64,000 nt of DNA, taken from contig NZ_JAFMSX010000003.1 of assembly GCF_017916425.1 (NCBI RefSeq), forward strand, positions 310,001-374,000, read 5' to 3'. Made by a program: the position numbers and the translations under genes. How positions within the stretch are numbered: the first letter of the stretch is position 1; the number at the start of each line of letters is the position of its first letter. The notes beneath the pieces were generated by a model that saw only the letters and a program-made list of their open reading frames with translations, was not told the origin of the DNA and made no database searches. Shown here piece after piece: positions 57,101-64,000 of this stretch. The stretch is from Nocardioides sp. SYSU D00065. GTDB taxonomy: Bacteria; Actinomycetota; Actinomycetes; Propionibacteriales; Nocardioidaceae.

Positions 57101-60100
57101 GGTCGTGGTCGGCAAGAACGGCGCATGGGTGAACTTCGAGCCGGTGAACTTCTACCGGATCGACACCTTCAACCTCCGCGTCCAGGCCGCGTCGGGCGGC
57201 GGCACCATCGAGCTGCGCAAGGACAGCCCCACCGGTGCGGTCGTCGGCACCGCCGCGGTGCCCGCGACGGGACAGCAGTTCCGTGACGTCGCGGTCGACG
57301 TGAGCGAGCTCGGCGACGAGACGATGGACCTCTACCTGGTGTTCACCGGGACGAACGACATCAAGCTCAACTTCTTCGAGGCCATGGGGCAGGGCGTCTC
57401 GCCCGAGGCCAAGCCGCTGGTCGCCCTCACCTCGCCGGCCGACGGCGACAAGGTCGACCCCGGTGACGCGGTGACCGTGACCGCCGACGCCTCCGACGCG
57501 GACGGCTCGATCGCCAAGGTGGAGTTCTTCGACGGGGACACGAAGATCGGTGAGGCCACCACCGCGCCGTACTCGGTGACGTGGACCGCGCCGGACGCCG
57601 AGGGTCTCTACGACCTCACCGCGAAGGCCACCGACGACGACGGCAACGTCACGACGTCGCGCCTGGTCCAGCTGCAGGTGGGCGAGCTGTTCGGCGACCT
57701 CCTGCCCTTCACCAACGTCAACGGCGAGTTCGAGCGCCTGGGAGCCGGTGCCTTCCGGATCTCCGGTGCCGGCAGCAACGCCTGGCAGGGCGTCGACCAG
57801 TACACGACGCTCTACGAGCCGGGCGCCGGCGACGACGAGTACGACGCCATCGTGCGGGTCGACGCCAGCACGCTGGCCAACAACTCGGGCAAGGCCGGAC
57901 TGATCATCCGCAACGACATGACGCAGCCCGGCGTCTCGCCCGGCTACGCAATGCTGGCGTGGCGTCGGGCGGCCGGGATGGAGTTCCTCACCGACCCGGA
58001 CGGCAACGGGCAGCTGAACTCCTCGATCGCCGGTGGCACCAGCACCGTCCCGAAGTGGCTGAAGCTCAGCCGCCGCGGCAACCAGGTGTCGGCGTACTGG
58101 TCGAACAACGGCACGACCTGGACTCAGATCGGGACCCCGGTCACCCTGGCGAACATCGGCGACACGCAGGACGTCGGCATGTTCATCATGGCCCACGAGT
58201 CCGCGGTCCGGACCGCCGACTTCTCGCAGTTCGCCATCGACAGCGACCCGCAGGAGCCGCAGCCCGAGCCGGACACCCCGAGCGAGCCGCTGAGCTGTGT
58301 CCCGGGACCGGTCTCGGACGAGTTCGACTCCCCGGCGCTGCTGCCCAAGTGGGCTGTGCGCAACGCTCCCGGTGCACCGATCACCCAGGCCGGCGGCACT
58401 CTGCGCCTGCCCGTCACGACCGGCGACATCAACGAGGCCAGCACCGGCCCGGTGAGCTTCGCGGGACAGCCCGTGCCGGCAGGCAACTGGACCGCTACCA
58501 CGAAGATCACGCTCGACCACAGCTCGCACTGGCAGTGGGCCGGCCTGGTCGTGCACCAGTCGGACGACGAGTACAACAAGCTCGCGTTCGTGCGGCACGA
58601 GAACGGCAGCAGGCTCGTGGAGTTCCAGTCCGAGACGGGCGGCAACCGCACCACGCCCGCCGCGCCCGTCGTGGCGGCGAGCTTCCCGACCACGATCCAC
58701 CTGAGGCTGACCAACACCGGGGGCACGCTCACCGGTGCCTACTCCGCCGACGGCACGGCGTGGACCACGCTGCCGGGGTCGCTCGCCCTCAAGACCGGGG
58801 CGGGCGCGAAGATCGGCCTGATGGCGGCCGGCGACCTCGGCACCACTCCCCGGGTGGCGCAGGTCGACTACCTCCGGGTGACCCCGGACGCCACGGCGCC
58901 GGCCTTCGAGCCGAGCGACGAGTTCGACGGCACCGCGCTCAACGGGTGCCGCTGGGCGGAGTCGGTGCGCTACAACTCCCACAAGGAGTCGGTGGCGGAC
59001 GGGCACCTGAAGATCGAGACGGAGCCGGGCGACATCAACGGCGCCAACCCGATCTCGCCGCGCAACTTCATCCTGCAGGACGCGCCGTCGGGTGACTGGG
59101 TGGCCGAGACCAAGCTCAAGGCGCCGCTCAAGCACCAGTGGCAGCTGGCCGGCCTGATGATGTACGGCAACGACGACAACTACGTCAAGGCAGACGTCGT
59201 CGCCTACAACGCGCCCGGTGCGGCGCTCGACCTGCGGGCCGAGCTGGCCGCGGAGAAGAACGGCACCGGCGTCAGCGGTGGTGACCAGATCGACATCCCC
59301 AACACCACCGAGAGCGGCTACTGGTGGGTGCAGGTCACCAAGACCGGCACGACCTACACCGCGGCGGTCAAGTCGACGGCAGGCGCCTCGTGGACGCCGA
59401 TCGGCAACGGCATCACCTACGACGGTCCGCTCAACTCCCTGGGCCTGATGGCGATCGGGCCCAACCAGGAGGAGCCGGTCACGGTGGAGTTCGACTACTT
59501 CCACCTCGACACCGACGAGGAGCCGCCGGCCGACACCACCGCGCCGGTCACCTCGGCCGCCCAGGCCGTGGTCGAGGACGGCGTGCAGGTCACGCTGACC
59601 GCGGTCGACGAGACCGGCGGCAGCGGCGTGGAGTCCACGGAGTACCGGATCGGCGGGGGTGAGTGGACCGCCTACACCGGACCCTTCACCATCACCGAGC
59701 CCGGCAGCCACAAGGTCGAGTTCCGCTCGACCGACGTGGCCGGCAACGAGGAGACGGCCAAGAGCATCACGGTCGTCGTCGAGGCCGCTGACGAGGACGC
59801 CCCGACCACCACCCTCACCTGGTCGCCGGCCGAGGCCGACGGCGAGGACGGCTGGTACGTCAGCGCGCCGCGCTTCACCCTCGCCGCCGCCGACGGTGAC
59901 GGCTCGGGCGTCGCGTCGACCGAGTACCGCATCGGCGACGGCGCGTGGACGGCGTACACCGGTGCCGTCACCCTTCCCGAGGGCAGGAGCACCGTGCACT
60001 ACCGCTCCACGGACACCGCCGGCAACGTCGAGGACGTCCAGCAGTCCGAGGTGAAGGTCGACACGGTGAAGCCGGCGACCGGTGCCCGCCAGGAGCGGGC

Positions 60101-61091
60101 CGGCAACGGCGTGCGGGTGGTGCTCGAGGCCACCGACGCCACCTCCGGCGTCGCGGTCACGGAGTACCGCGTCGACGGCGGGGACTGGATCGAGTACACC
60201 GACCCGGTCGAGGTGAACGGCGCCGGGGACCACACGGTCCGCTATCGCTCGACCGACGTCGCCGGCAACGTGGGTGACGAGGGATCGATCGAGGTCACGG
60301 TCGACGGACCGCCGGCCGACACGACCGCCCCGGTGACCACCGTGACGACCGCCCCGGGTTCGCCCGACGGCAGCGCCGGCTGGTTCACCACGGCACCGAA
60401 GGTCACGCTCGCCGCGACCGACGCCGACTCCGGGGTGGCACGCACCGAGTACCGCATCGGCAACGGCGCGTGGACGGCGTACACCGCTCCGTTCACGGTC
60501 ACCGCGCAGGGCCGCCAGGTCCTCGAGGTGCGGTCGGTCGACCAGGCCGGCAACGTCGAGACGGCGCAGTCGAAGGAGCTCGCGGTCGACACCGGCCAGC
60601 CGGCCGTCGCGATCTCCGGGATCCGGGCACGCACCTACCCCAGCCACAAGGCGACGGCAGTGGCGTGGACCGCGAGCGACACGACCTCCGGGATCCGCGG
60701 GGTGCGCGCCACGCTCGACGGTGAGCCGGTCGACGCAGGGGACTGGGGCATGTGGGCGCTGTCCACCGGCCGCCACGTCCTGACCGTCACGGCCACCGAC
60801 GTCGCGGGCAACGTGGAGTCCACGACCGTGGTCTTCACCGTCCAGGCCACGAGGGCGTCGCTCAAGAAGGTGGTGGCGACCCTGGCCGAGGACGGCGACC
60901 TCGGCCCGAGGCTCGCCAACCGGCTGCTCCAGCTGGAGAAGGACGCTGCGAAGGCCGAGCGCCAGGGCGACCGACGCGAGGCGAGGCAGCACCTGAAGGC
61001 GCTGCGCAAGCTCGTCCGCGCCAAGGTCGACGACGCCGACCTGCGGCAGGCGCTGCTCGCCCAGATCAAGGAGCGCCTGGCGAAGCGGTGA
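54123..61091 (+). CDS. Giant secreted ThuA/PQQ-propeller carbohydrate-related protein
   Basis: This 2322-aa secreted protein has, in order: signal peptide (cleavage near AQA-HEG, about 45); ThuA-like domain (50-285, HVLIFTEDAAGNWHD, GVAAIHNALDMRGNYPWWDN); sorbosone/glucose-dehydrogenase-like propeller (295-765, GEDGLLGVALDPDF, YAMGFRNPFRF); PKD (770-850); an Ig-like part (856-960); a CBM6-like part (966-1090); an Ig-like module (1097-1185); three LamG/DUF1349-like lectin folds (1192-1375, 1396-1590, 1597-1800); five Ig-like modules with STEYRIG.GEWTAYTGPF-type repeats (1803-2235); and a FIMAH-like C-terminus. It probably acts on or binds polysaccharide outside the cell. GGAGG precedes the ATG. 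Confidence 0.9.
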   Translation: MPTSSASIPTSSRSVRRRTAGSALLAVSALAGSLLGVVAAAPAQAHEGHGHVLIFTEDAAGNWHDAAIAEGTPKLKAGLEAAGMEVTVVHKETPGGSEAVFTDEGLAKFDAVVVFQANGDPWNASEKAALERWHAEGNGVAAIHNALDMRGNYPWWDNMVGSLMPGHAPTGTDPGPAGVVRNEDTTHPSTKHFKGTPSDTRWARNDEWYNFSNNVRGTAHVLQSMDESTYSGGNMGYDHPITWCKPYEGGRFWGTALGHFPSHYDEPAFMAEIVGGVKYAAGLEEGDCGATVWSNYERIPLDQNTSAPYAIDVADDGKVFYTELVRGQLRMYDPETQGVSTVLTLPVYSGGEDGLLGVALDPDFTTNGHIFLYRSAESPDNSNPNNFWSTVSRFTFENGTVDPASEKVIIKIPARRLPDEPGHTGGALDIDDDGNLFIGVGDDVNPHSEPSGGYAPLSERAGTFHDARETSANTNDLRGKILRINPVDDPGATPGVGSTYEIPEGNLFPESEDAGRDKTLPEIYAMGFRNPFRFSIDSETGWLSMADYSPDNSTDAPATRGPAGIAEWNLIKSPGNYGWPLCMGGNHQGQNPNGEPFRDVDYGSTTPLNPPVVGDYFDCANPVNDSVRNTGLRELPPARAADMYYGYRRSSVGAIPQGGGLAPMGGPIYRYDENLESDTKFPESFDGKPFFYDWARNKMYNIQLKNPAAEQGSQVEKVNPFLPDVPFLAPIDSKFGPDGSMYVLDWGGGYGRDNPTSGLYRIDYISGSRSPVARIDATPDTGKAPLEVSFHAGRSSDPEGEALTYAWDFDGDGTTDATGVTAEHTYTTEGAFDARLTVTDPAGKTGTTTVPITVGNTRPVVDIETPPDGAFFDFGDRISWNVTVTDAEDESVDPQRVEVQPALGHDDHAHPLVGSPGLTGSTVTSLGGHAADENIFYSIDARYTDTGGAGGANPLGGSDTSVIFPKLRQAEWFDAKSDTATLAPGRDAAGGGQVVVGKNGAWVNFEPVNFYRIDTFNLRVQAASGGGTIELRKDSPTGAVVGTAAVPATGQQFRDVAVDVSELGDETMDLYLVFTGTNDIKLNFFEAMGQGVSPEAKPLVALTSPADGDKVDPGDAVTVTADASDADGSIAKVEFFDGDTKIGEATTAPYSVTWTAPDAEGLYDLTAKATDDDGNVTTSRLVQLQVGELFGDLLPFTNVNGEFERLGAGAFRISGAGSNAWQGVDQYTTLYEPGAGDDEYDAIVRVDASTLANNSGKAGLIIRNDMTQPGVSPGYAMLAWRRAAGMEFLTDPDGNGQLNSSIAGGTSTVPKWLKLSRRGNQVSAYWSNNGTTWTQIGTPVTLANIGDTQDVGMFIMAHESAVRTADFSQFAIDSDPQEPQPEPDTPSEPLSCVPGPVSDEFDSPALLPKWAVRNAPGAPITQAGGTLRLPVTTGDINEASTGPVSFAGQPVPAGNWTATTKITLDHSSHWQWAGLVVHQSDDEYNKLAFVRHENGSRLVEFQSETGGNRTTPAAPVVAASFPTTIHLRLTNTGGTLTGAYSADGTAWTTLPGSLALKTGAGAKIGLMAAGDLGTTPRVAQVDYLRVTPDATAPAFEPSDEFDGTALNGCRWAESVRYNSHKESVADGHLKIETEPGDINGANPISPRNFILQDAPSGDWVAETKLKAPLKHQWQLAGLMMYGNDDNYVKADVVAYNAPGAALDLRAELAAEKNGTGVSGGDQIDIPNTTESGYWWVQVTKTGTTYTAAVKSTAGASWTPIGNGITYDGPLNSLGLMAIGPNQEEPVTVEFDYFHLDTDEEPPADTTAPVTSAAQAVVEDGVQVTLTAVDETGGSGVESTEYRIGGGEWTAYTGPFTITEPGSHKVEFRSTDVAGNEETAKSITVVVEAADEDAPTTTLTWSPAEADGEDGWYVSAPRFTLAAADGDGSGVASTEYRIGDGAWTAYTGAVTLPEGRSTVHYRSTDTAGNVEDVQQSEVKVDTVKPATGARQERAGNGVRVVLEATDATSGVAVTEYRVDGGDWIEYTDPVEVNGAGDHTVRYRSTDVAGNVGDEGSIEVTVDGPPADTTAPVTTVTTAPGSPDGSAGWFTTAPKVTLAATDADSGVARTEYRIGNGAWTAYTAPFTVTAQGRQVLEVRSVDQAGNVETAQSKELAVDTGQPAVAISGIRARTYPSHKATAVAWTASDTTSGIRGVRATLDGEPVDAGDWGMWALSTGRHVLTVTATDVAGNVESTTVVFTVQATRASLKKVVATLAEDGDLGPRLANRLLQLEKDAAKAERQGDRREARQHLKALRKLVRAKVDDADLRQALLAQIKERLAKR

Positions 61092-61103
61092 CGCGCTAGC
61101 GCT

Positions 61104-61133
61104 GCCGGGCCCGGGGACCACCCCGGGCCCGGC
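61104..61133 (+). terminator. Terminator of the giant gene
   Basis: A perfect 13-bp stem GCCGGGCCCGGGG/CCCCGGGCCCGGC with loop ACCA lies 12 nt after the stop. Confidence 0.8.
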
Positions 61134-61241
61134 AGTTCTGCGTTTCTGGGGGTTGGGCTGCCCGTTGCAGGGATCCCCGGCAGTTCTGCGTTTCTGGGGG
61201 TTGGGCTGCCCGTTGCAGCGATCCCCGGCTAGCCGGGGATC
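61133..61241. repeat. 48-bp direct repeat ending in the CTAG palindrome
   Basis: Two 48-bp units (61133-61180 and 61181-61228) differ at one base; each starts CAGTTCTGCG and ends GATCCCCGG. The second runs into the 22-nt palindrome at 61220-61241, identical to that at 51628-51649. No reading frame is supported here. Confidence 0.9.
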
Positions 61242-61249
61242 CCTGCAGG

Positions 61250-61294
61250 ATCGTGGAGGATCCGAGCCACCTGGCGACACGGATCCTCCACGAT
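61250..61294. repeat. 15-bp hairpin upstream of the CoA-transferase genes
   Basis: Perfect arms ATCGTGGAGGATCCG (61250-61264) and CGGATCCTCCACGAT (61280-61294) have a 15-nt loop. It lies about 90 nt before scoA and may be a terminator or a regulatory structure. Nothing else was seen between 61092 and 61385. Confidence 0.7.
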
Positions 61295-61385
61295 GACGTT
61301 CTCCACAGGCTCGGACCGACACGAGTCCGAAGCCGGTCGGCGCCCGGGCCGTGGCGCCGGTCACACGGCCGCTAGGGTGCGAGAC

Positions 61386-62219
61386 ATGGACAAGGTGGTC
61401 TCCTCAGCGGCCGAAGCGGTCGCCGACATCCCTGACGGTGCGAGGCTCGCGGTCGGCGGGTTCGGGCTCTCCGGCATCCCGGCGGTGCTCATCGACGCGA
61501 TCCTCGAGGCGGGCACGACCGACCTCGAGGCCGTCTCCAACAACTGCGGCGTCGACGAGTGGGGTCTGGGCCGGCTGCTCTTCGCCAAGCGGATCCGGCG
61601 GATGATCTCCTCCTACGTCGGGGAGAACAAGGAGTTCGCCCGGCAGTACCTCTCCGGCGAGCTCGAGGTGGAGCTGACGCCGCAGGGCACGCTGGCCGAG
61701 CGGCTGCGCGCCGGCGGCTCGGGCATCCCCGCGTTCTACACCGCGACGGGCGTCGGCACGCAGGTGGCCGAGGGCGGCCTGCCGTGGAAGTACGACTCCG
61801 AGGGCAACGTGGTCGTGGCCTCCCCGCCCAAGGAGACGAAGGTGTTCTCGACCGCGGAGGGGGACAAGGAGTACGTCCTCGAGGAGGCCATCGTGGCCGA
61901 CTTCGGGCTGGTGCGGGCCTGGAAGGGCGACCGGCACGGCAACCTCGTCTACCGGCAGTCCGCGCGCAACTTCAACCCGCTCGCTGCGATGGCCGGCCGG
62001 ATCACCATCGCGGAGGTCGAGCACCTCGTCGAGCCGGGCGAGCTCGACCCCGACCTCGTGCACACCCCCGGCGTCTACGTGCAGCGGGTGGTGGCGCTGA
62101 CCCCGGAGCAGGCAGCCGACAAGAAGATCGAGAAGGTGACCACCCGCCCGCGCCCCGCTGCGGGGCCCTCGGGCGACGCGACCGTCGACGACGCGGCGAC
62201 GCACGGACTGGGAGGCTGA
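61386..62219 (+). CDS. scoA: 3-oxoacid CoA-transferase subunit A
   Basis: This 277-aa subunit of succinyl-CoA:3-ketoacid CoA-transferase is used in ketone-body or short-chain acid metabolism. [39 protein letters not shown] and [19 protein letters not shown] are typical. It is longer than usual (about 230-250 aa) because of a C-terminal tail rich in Ala/Thr/Gly. TAGGGT (61373-61378) lies 7 nt before the ATG, so the mRNA is probably leaderless. Subunit B follows after 5 nt. Confidence 0.93.
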   Translation: MDKVVSSAAEAVADIPDGARLAVGGFGLSGIPAVLIDAILEAGTTDLEAVSNNCGVDEWGLGRLLFAKRIRRMISSYVGENKEFARQYLSGELEVELTPQGTLAERLRAGGSGIPAFYTATGVGTQVAEGGLPWKYDSEGNVVVASPPKETKVFSTAEGDKEYVLEEAIVADFGLVRAWKGDRHGNLVYRQSARNFNPLAAMAGRITIAEVEHLVEPGELDPDLVHTPGVYVQRVVALTPEQAADKKIEKVTTRPRPAAGPSGDATVDDAATHGLGG

Positions 62220-62224
62220 GCCAG

Positions 62225-62893
62225 ATGGCATGGAGTCGTGAGGAGATGGCCGCGCGGGCGGCATCCGAGCTGCGGGACGGGTCGTACGTCAACCTCGGCA
62301 TCGGGCTGCCGACGCTGGTGCCCAACTACGTCGCCGACGACGTGGAGCTGGTGCTGCAGTCCGAGAACGGCATCCTCGGCGTGGGCGCGTACCCGTTCGA
62401 GGGCGAGGAGGACCCCGACCTCATCAACGCGGGCAAGGAGACGGTCACGCTGCGCAAGGGCGCGTCGTTCTTCGACTCGGCCCAGTCGTTCGGGATGATC
62501 CGCGGCGGCAAGATCGACGCCGCGATCCTCGGGGCGATGCAAGTCTCGGCAGCCGGCGACATCGCGAACTGGATGATCCCCGGCAAGATGGTCAAGGGCA
62601 TGGGCGGCGCGATGGACCTCGTCCACGGCGCCAAGCGGGTGATCGTGCTCATGGAGCACGTCGCCAAGGACGGCTCGCTCAAGATCCTCCGCGAGTGCGC
62701 GCTGCCCTACACCGGCAAGCGCGTCGTGCAGCGGATCATCACCGACCTCGCGGTTCTCGACGTGATCGACCCGGCGACCGGTGCCGTCGCCCCCTCGGGC
62801 ACGCTCGGCGACCGGGTGCTCAAGCTCGTCGAGCTGGCTCCGGGCGTCACCGAGGACGAGGTGCGCGACAAGACGGAGCCGGAGCTCGTCTGA
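62225..62893 (+). CDS. scoB: 3-oxoacid CoA-transferase subunit B
   Basis: This 222-aa subunit carries the catalytic glutamate in [11 protein letters not shown] (about residue 45). [33 protein letters not shown] and [18 protein letters not shown] are conserved. It forms the active enzyme with subunit A encoded immediately upstream. The DinB-like gene on the other strand begins beyond 63600 and ends 8 nt from this stop. Confidence 0.95.
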   Translation: MAWSREEMAARAASELRDGSYVNLGIGLPTLVPNYVADDVELVLQSENGILGVGAYPFEGEEDPDLINAGKETVTLRKGASFFDSAQSFGMIRGGKIDAAILGAMQVSAAGDIANWMIPGKMVKGMGGAMDLVHGAKRVIVLMEHVAKDGSLKILRECALPYTGKRVVQRIITDLAVLDVIDPATGAVAPSGTLGDRVLKLVELAPGVTEDEVRDKTEPELV

Positions 62894-62901
62894 GGCTGGG
62901 C

Positions 62902-63627
62902 TCAGCCCAGGAGGGCCAGGTCGCGTCGTACGTAGCGCAGGTGCGCCCACTCCTCCTCGAGGATCACGCGTACGCAGTCGCCGACGGTGGGACTCCAGTC
63001 GGACCCCCACGGGTCGCGGCGCTCCTCCGCGAGCAGCTGCGGCGTCGCCGTGGCGAGGAAGTCGGTCACCATCCGCTGGCGCTCGGCGCGTACGGCGAGG
63101 ACCTCTTCGAACGCGGGCGGGTCGGTCCGGAAGATCGAGGTGTCGAAGCCCATCTGCTCGGCCCCGGTGAAGACGAGGCCGATCTCGTGGAACGGCCGCT
63201 CGATCCGCAGGATGCCGCCGCGGAGCCACGCGTCGGTGGCCAGGACCAGGTGGCGCAGCGTCTGGCTCAGCGACCACTCGTGCTCGACGTGCGCGTCACG
63301 CAGCTCCGGCGGCGTGCCCGTGACCGTCTCCTGCCACGCCGCCTGTACGGCGACCCATCCCTCGCGCAGTCCCTCCGGCGTCCCGGCCTTCTGCAGCTCG
63401 CGGCCCGGGAACTGCCGGTTGAGCTCCGCGTCGACGAGCGGCACGACGTCGACCCCGTTCACGATCAGCCGACCCAGGAACAGGTCGTGGCTGTCGATGT
63501 CGAGCCCGTCCACGTCGACGCCGCGCATCGTCACCCCGCTGACGTCGGAGAACCGCAGGGACGCGTTCTTGAAGCTCGCCCGGACGAAGGACGCGCCCTC
63601 GAAGTCGCTGCCGCTGTGGGTGCTCAT
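62902..63627 (-). CDS. DinB-like protein with N-terminal pentapeptide repeats
   Basis: This 241-aa protein begins with pentapeptide-like repeats (DFEGASFVRASFKNASLRF, residues 8-45) and continues as a DinB four-helix domain (residues 75-241; HEWSLSQTLRHLVLATDAWL, then EEEWAHLRYVRRDLALL), with histidines in the expected metal-site helices. DinB proteins bind metal and include thiol-dependent transferases (mycothiol or bacillithiol). The role of the pentapeptide part is unknown. Confidence 0.85.
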   Translation of the reverse strand: MSTHSGSDFEGASFVRASFKNASLRFSDVSGVTMRGVDVDGLDIDSHDLFLGRLIVNGVDVVPLVDAELNRQFPGRELQKAGTPEGLREGWVAVQAAWQETVTGTPPELRDAHVEHEWSLSQTLRHLVLATDAWLRGGILRIERPFHEIGLVFTGAEQMGFDTSIFRTDPPAFEEVLAVRAERQRMVTDFLATATPQLLAEERRDPWGSDWSPTVGDCVRVILEEEWAHLRYVRRDLALLG

Positions 63628-63735
63628 CCGGTCATCCTCGCGCCTGGCGGGAAATGTGGGGAGGGCGTCACGGCGGGCTCCTGCCTCGAGGGGACCGACG
63701 ACAGGCCGTCTGTCACGCGTGTCCTCAGCTCGCCG

Positions 63736-63764
63736 CGACCCGGGGGTGGGTGCACCCCCGGTCG
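63736..63764 (-). terminator. Hairpin after the last gene
   Basis: CGACC-C-GGGGGTG pairs with CACCCCCGGTCG (one bulged C; loop GGTG), immediately 3' of the stop of the partial minus-strand gene. Confidence 0.7.
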
Positions 63765-63765
63765 A

Positions 63766-64000
63766 TCAGGACTCGACGGACGTCATCAGCCGGGCGCGGG
63801 CGAGCGCGTCGGGCACGGTCAGCCTGACCACGTCGCCGCTCTGCTTGTCGACCAGACGCGGGCCGTTCGCGACCGGTCCGTCATCCCGTCCGCGGCCGCT
63901 GTCCAGGACGAGGACGAGGTAGGACTCGTCGTCCTCCTGAGCTCGCTTGCGGTCGACTCGCAGGCGTGACGTGTCGATGGTCCGCTCGACCGCCGCGATC
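63766..64000 (-). CDS. Hypothetical protein, 3' part only
   Basis: The last 77 residues of a minus-strand gene read IAAVERTIDTSRLRVDRKRA at the window edge, then ESYLVLVLDSGRGRDDGPVA, NGPRLVDKQSGDVVRLTVPD and ALARARLMTSVES. The central pattern (xGPxxVDKxSGxV) is faintly like YrhB/Imm35-type small proteins, but this is weak. The start lies outside the window. Confidence 0.6.
   Translation of the reverse strand, partial: IAAVERTIDTSRLRVDRKRAQEDDESYLVLVLDSGRGRDDGPVANGPRLVDKQSGDVVRLTVPDALARARLMTSVES

Noticed and set aside
61133..61241. Insertion-sequence ends
   Set aside because: There is no transposase frame and no target duplication; only short direct repeats and a palindrome.
54186..61364. 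A 2392-codon open frame on the minus strand opposite the giant gene
   Set aside because: It is a mirror of a high-GC coding strand: repetitive Arg/Gly/Val-rich translation without domains, whereas the plus strand gives a clear signal peptide and known domains.

Overview
The window is chromosomal DNA of a high-GC actinobacterium, most like Nocardioides or a close relative in Propionibacteriales. The reasons are strong G/C third-position bias throughout, GTG/TTG starts, several genes with a TANNNT -10 box only 6-7 nt before the start codon (leaderless transcripts), WXG100/EccBCD/MycP type VII secretion, WhiB, DUF5063, DUF6069 and DUF6328 genes, and the order dnaX-ebfC-recR-DUF5063-lysC-asd. Genes are dense, and no insertion sequence, phage or CRISPR array was seen.

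Layout. 1-4.5 kb: recC and the 5' part of recB (minus strand). 4.5-6.8 kb: small stress/membrane genes (CsbD-like, Rho_N-like, DUF6328) and a nucleoside hydrolase. 6.8-10 kb: an SRPBCC/DUF6069 pair behind an operator-rich promoter, then an ECF sigma factor, its membrane partner and a secreted protein; the sigma gene and the secreted-protein gene share the motif GTGAAACC-N16-CGTC. 10-12.5 kb: a secreted Ig-like repeat protein and tRNA-Arg. 12.7-16.6 kb: two tandem GTP-type PEP carboxykinases, the first lacking several active-site residues. 16.7-19 kb: an HTH regulator, a 44-aa secreted peptide, two tRNA-Ser genes and a membrane protein. 19.1-21.8 kb: a three-gene cluster with a WXG100-like protein and an alpha/beta-hydrolase-like protein whose nucleophile position is Ala. 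22-26 kb: a K+/Na+:H+ antiporter, a LytR_C-domain protein, a VapB-annotated protein and a HerA-like ATPase, closed by four tandem 62-bp hairpin repeats.

26.3-36.7 kb is a type VII secretion locus: eccC (one 1334-aa chain) divergent from eccD1-esx-esx-eccD2-eccB-mycP. There are two EccD proteins and no eccE. Next come a mannose-1-phosphate guanylyltransferase and an atypical UDP-GlcNAc 2-epimerase-like protein, tRNA-Ser, SRP RNA, dnaX-ebfC-recR-DUF5063 and lysC-asd (with an internal lysC-beta start). 45.8-51.6 kb: a membrane protein, tRNA-Pro, a RibD_C-like reductase, a metallophosphoesterase, a GatB/YqeY protein, ponA2-like PBP and whiB4-like gene. 51.7-53.9 kb: two Get3/ArsA-like ATPases; this order matches the mycobacterial Rv3679-Rv3683 neighbourhood as I recall it. 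54.1-61.1 kb: one 2322-aa secreted protein (ThuA, PQQ-type propeller, PKD, CBM, LamG-like, Ig-like and FIMAH-like parts). 61.4-62.9 kb: 3-oxoacid CoA-transferase A and B. The window ends with a pentapeptide-DinB fusion and a partial hypothetical gene.

Points most worth following: the predicted ECF regulon, the PEPCK paralogue with replaced metal ligands, the WXG100/pseudo-hydrolase cluster, the two-EccD type VII locus, the 62-bp hairpin array and the CTAG-centred palindromes between genes. All functions are read from sequence and family memory; no searches were run.
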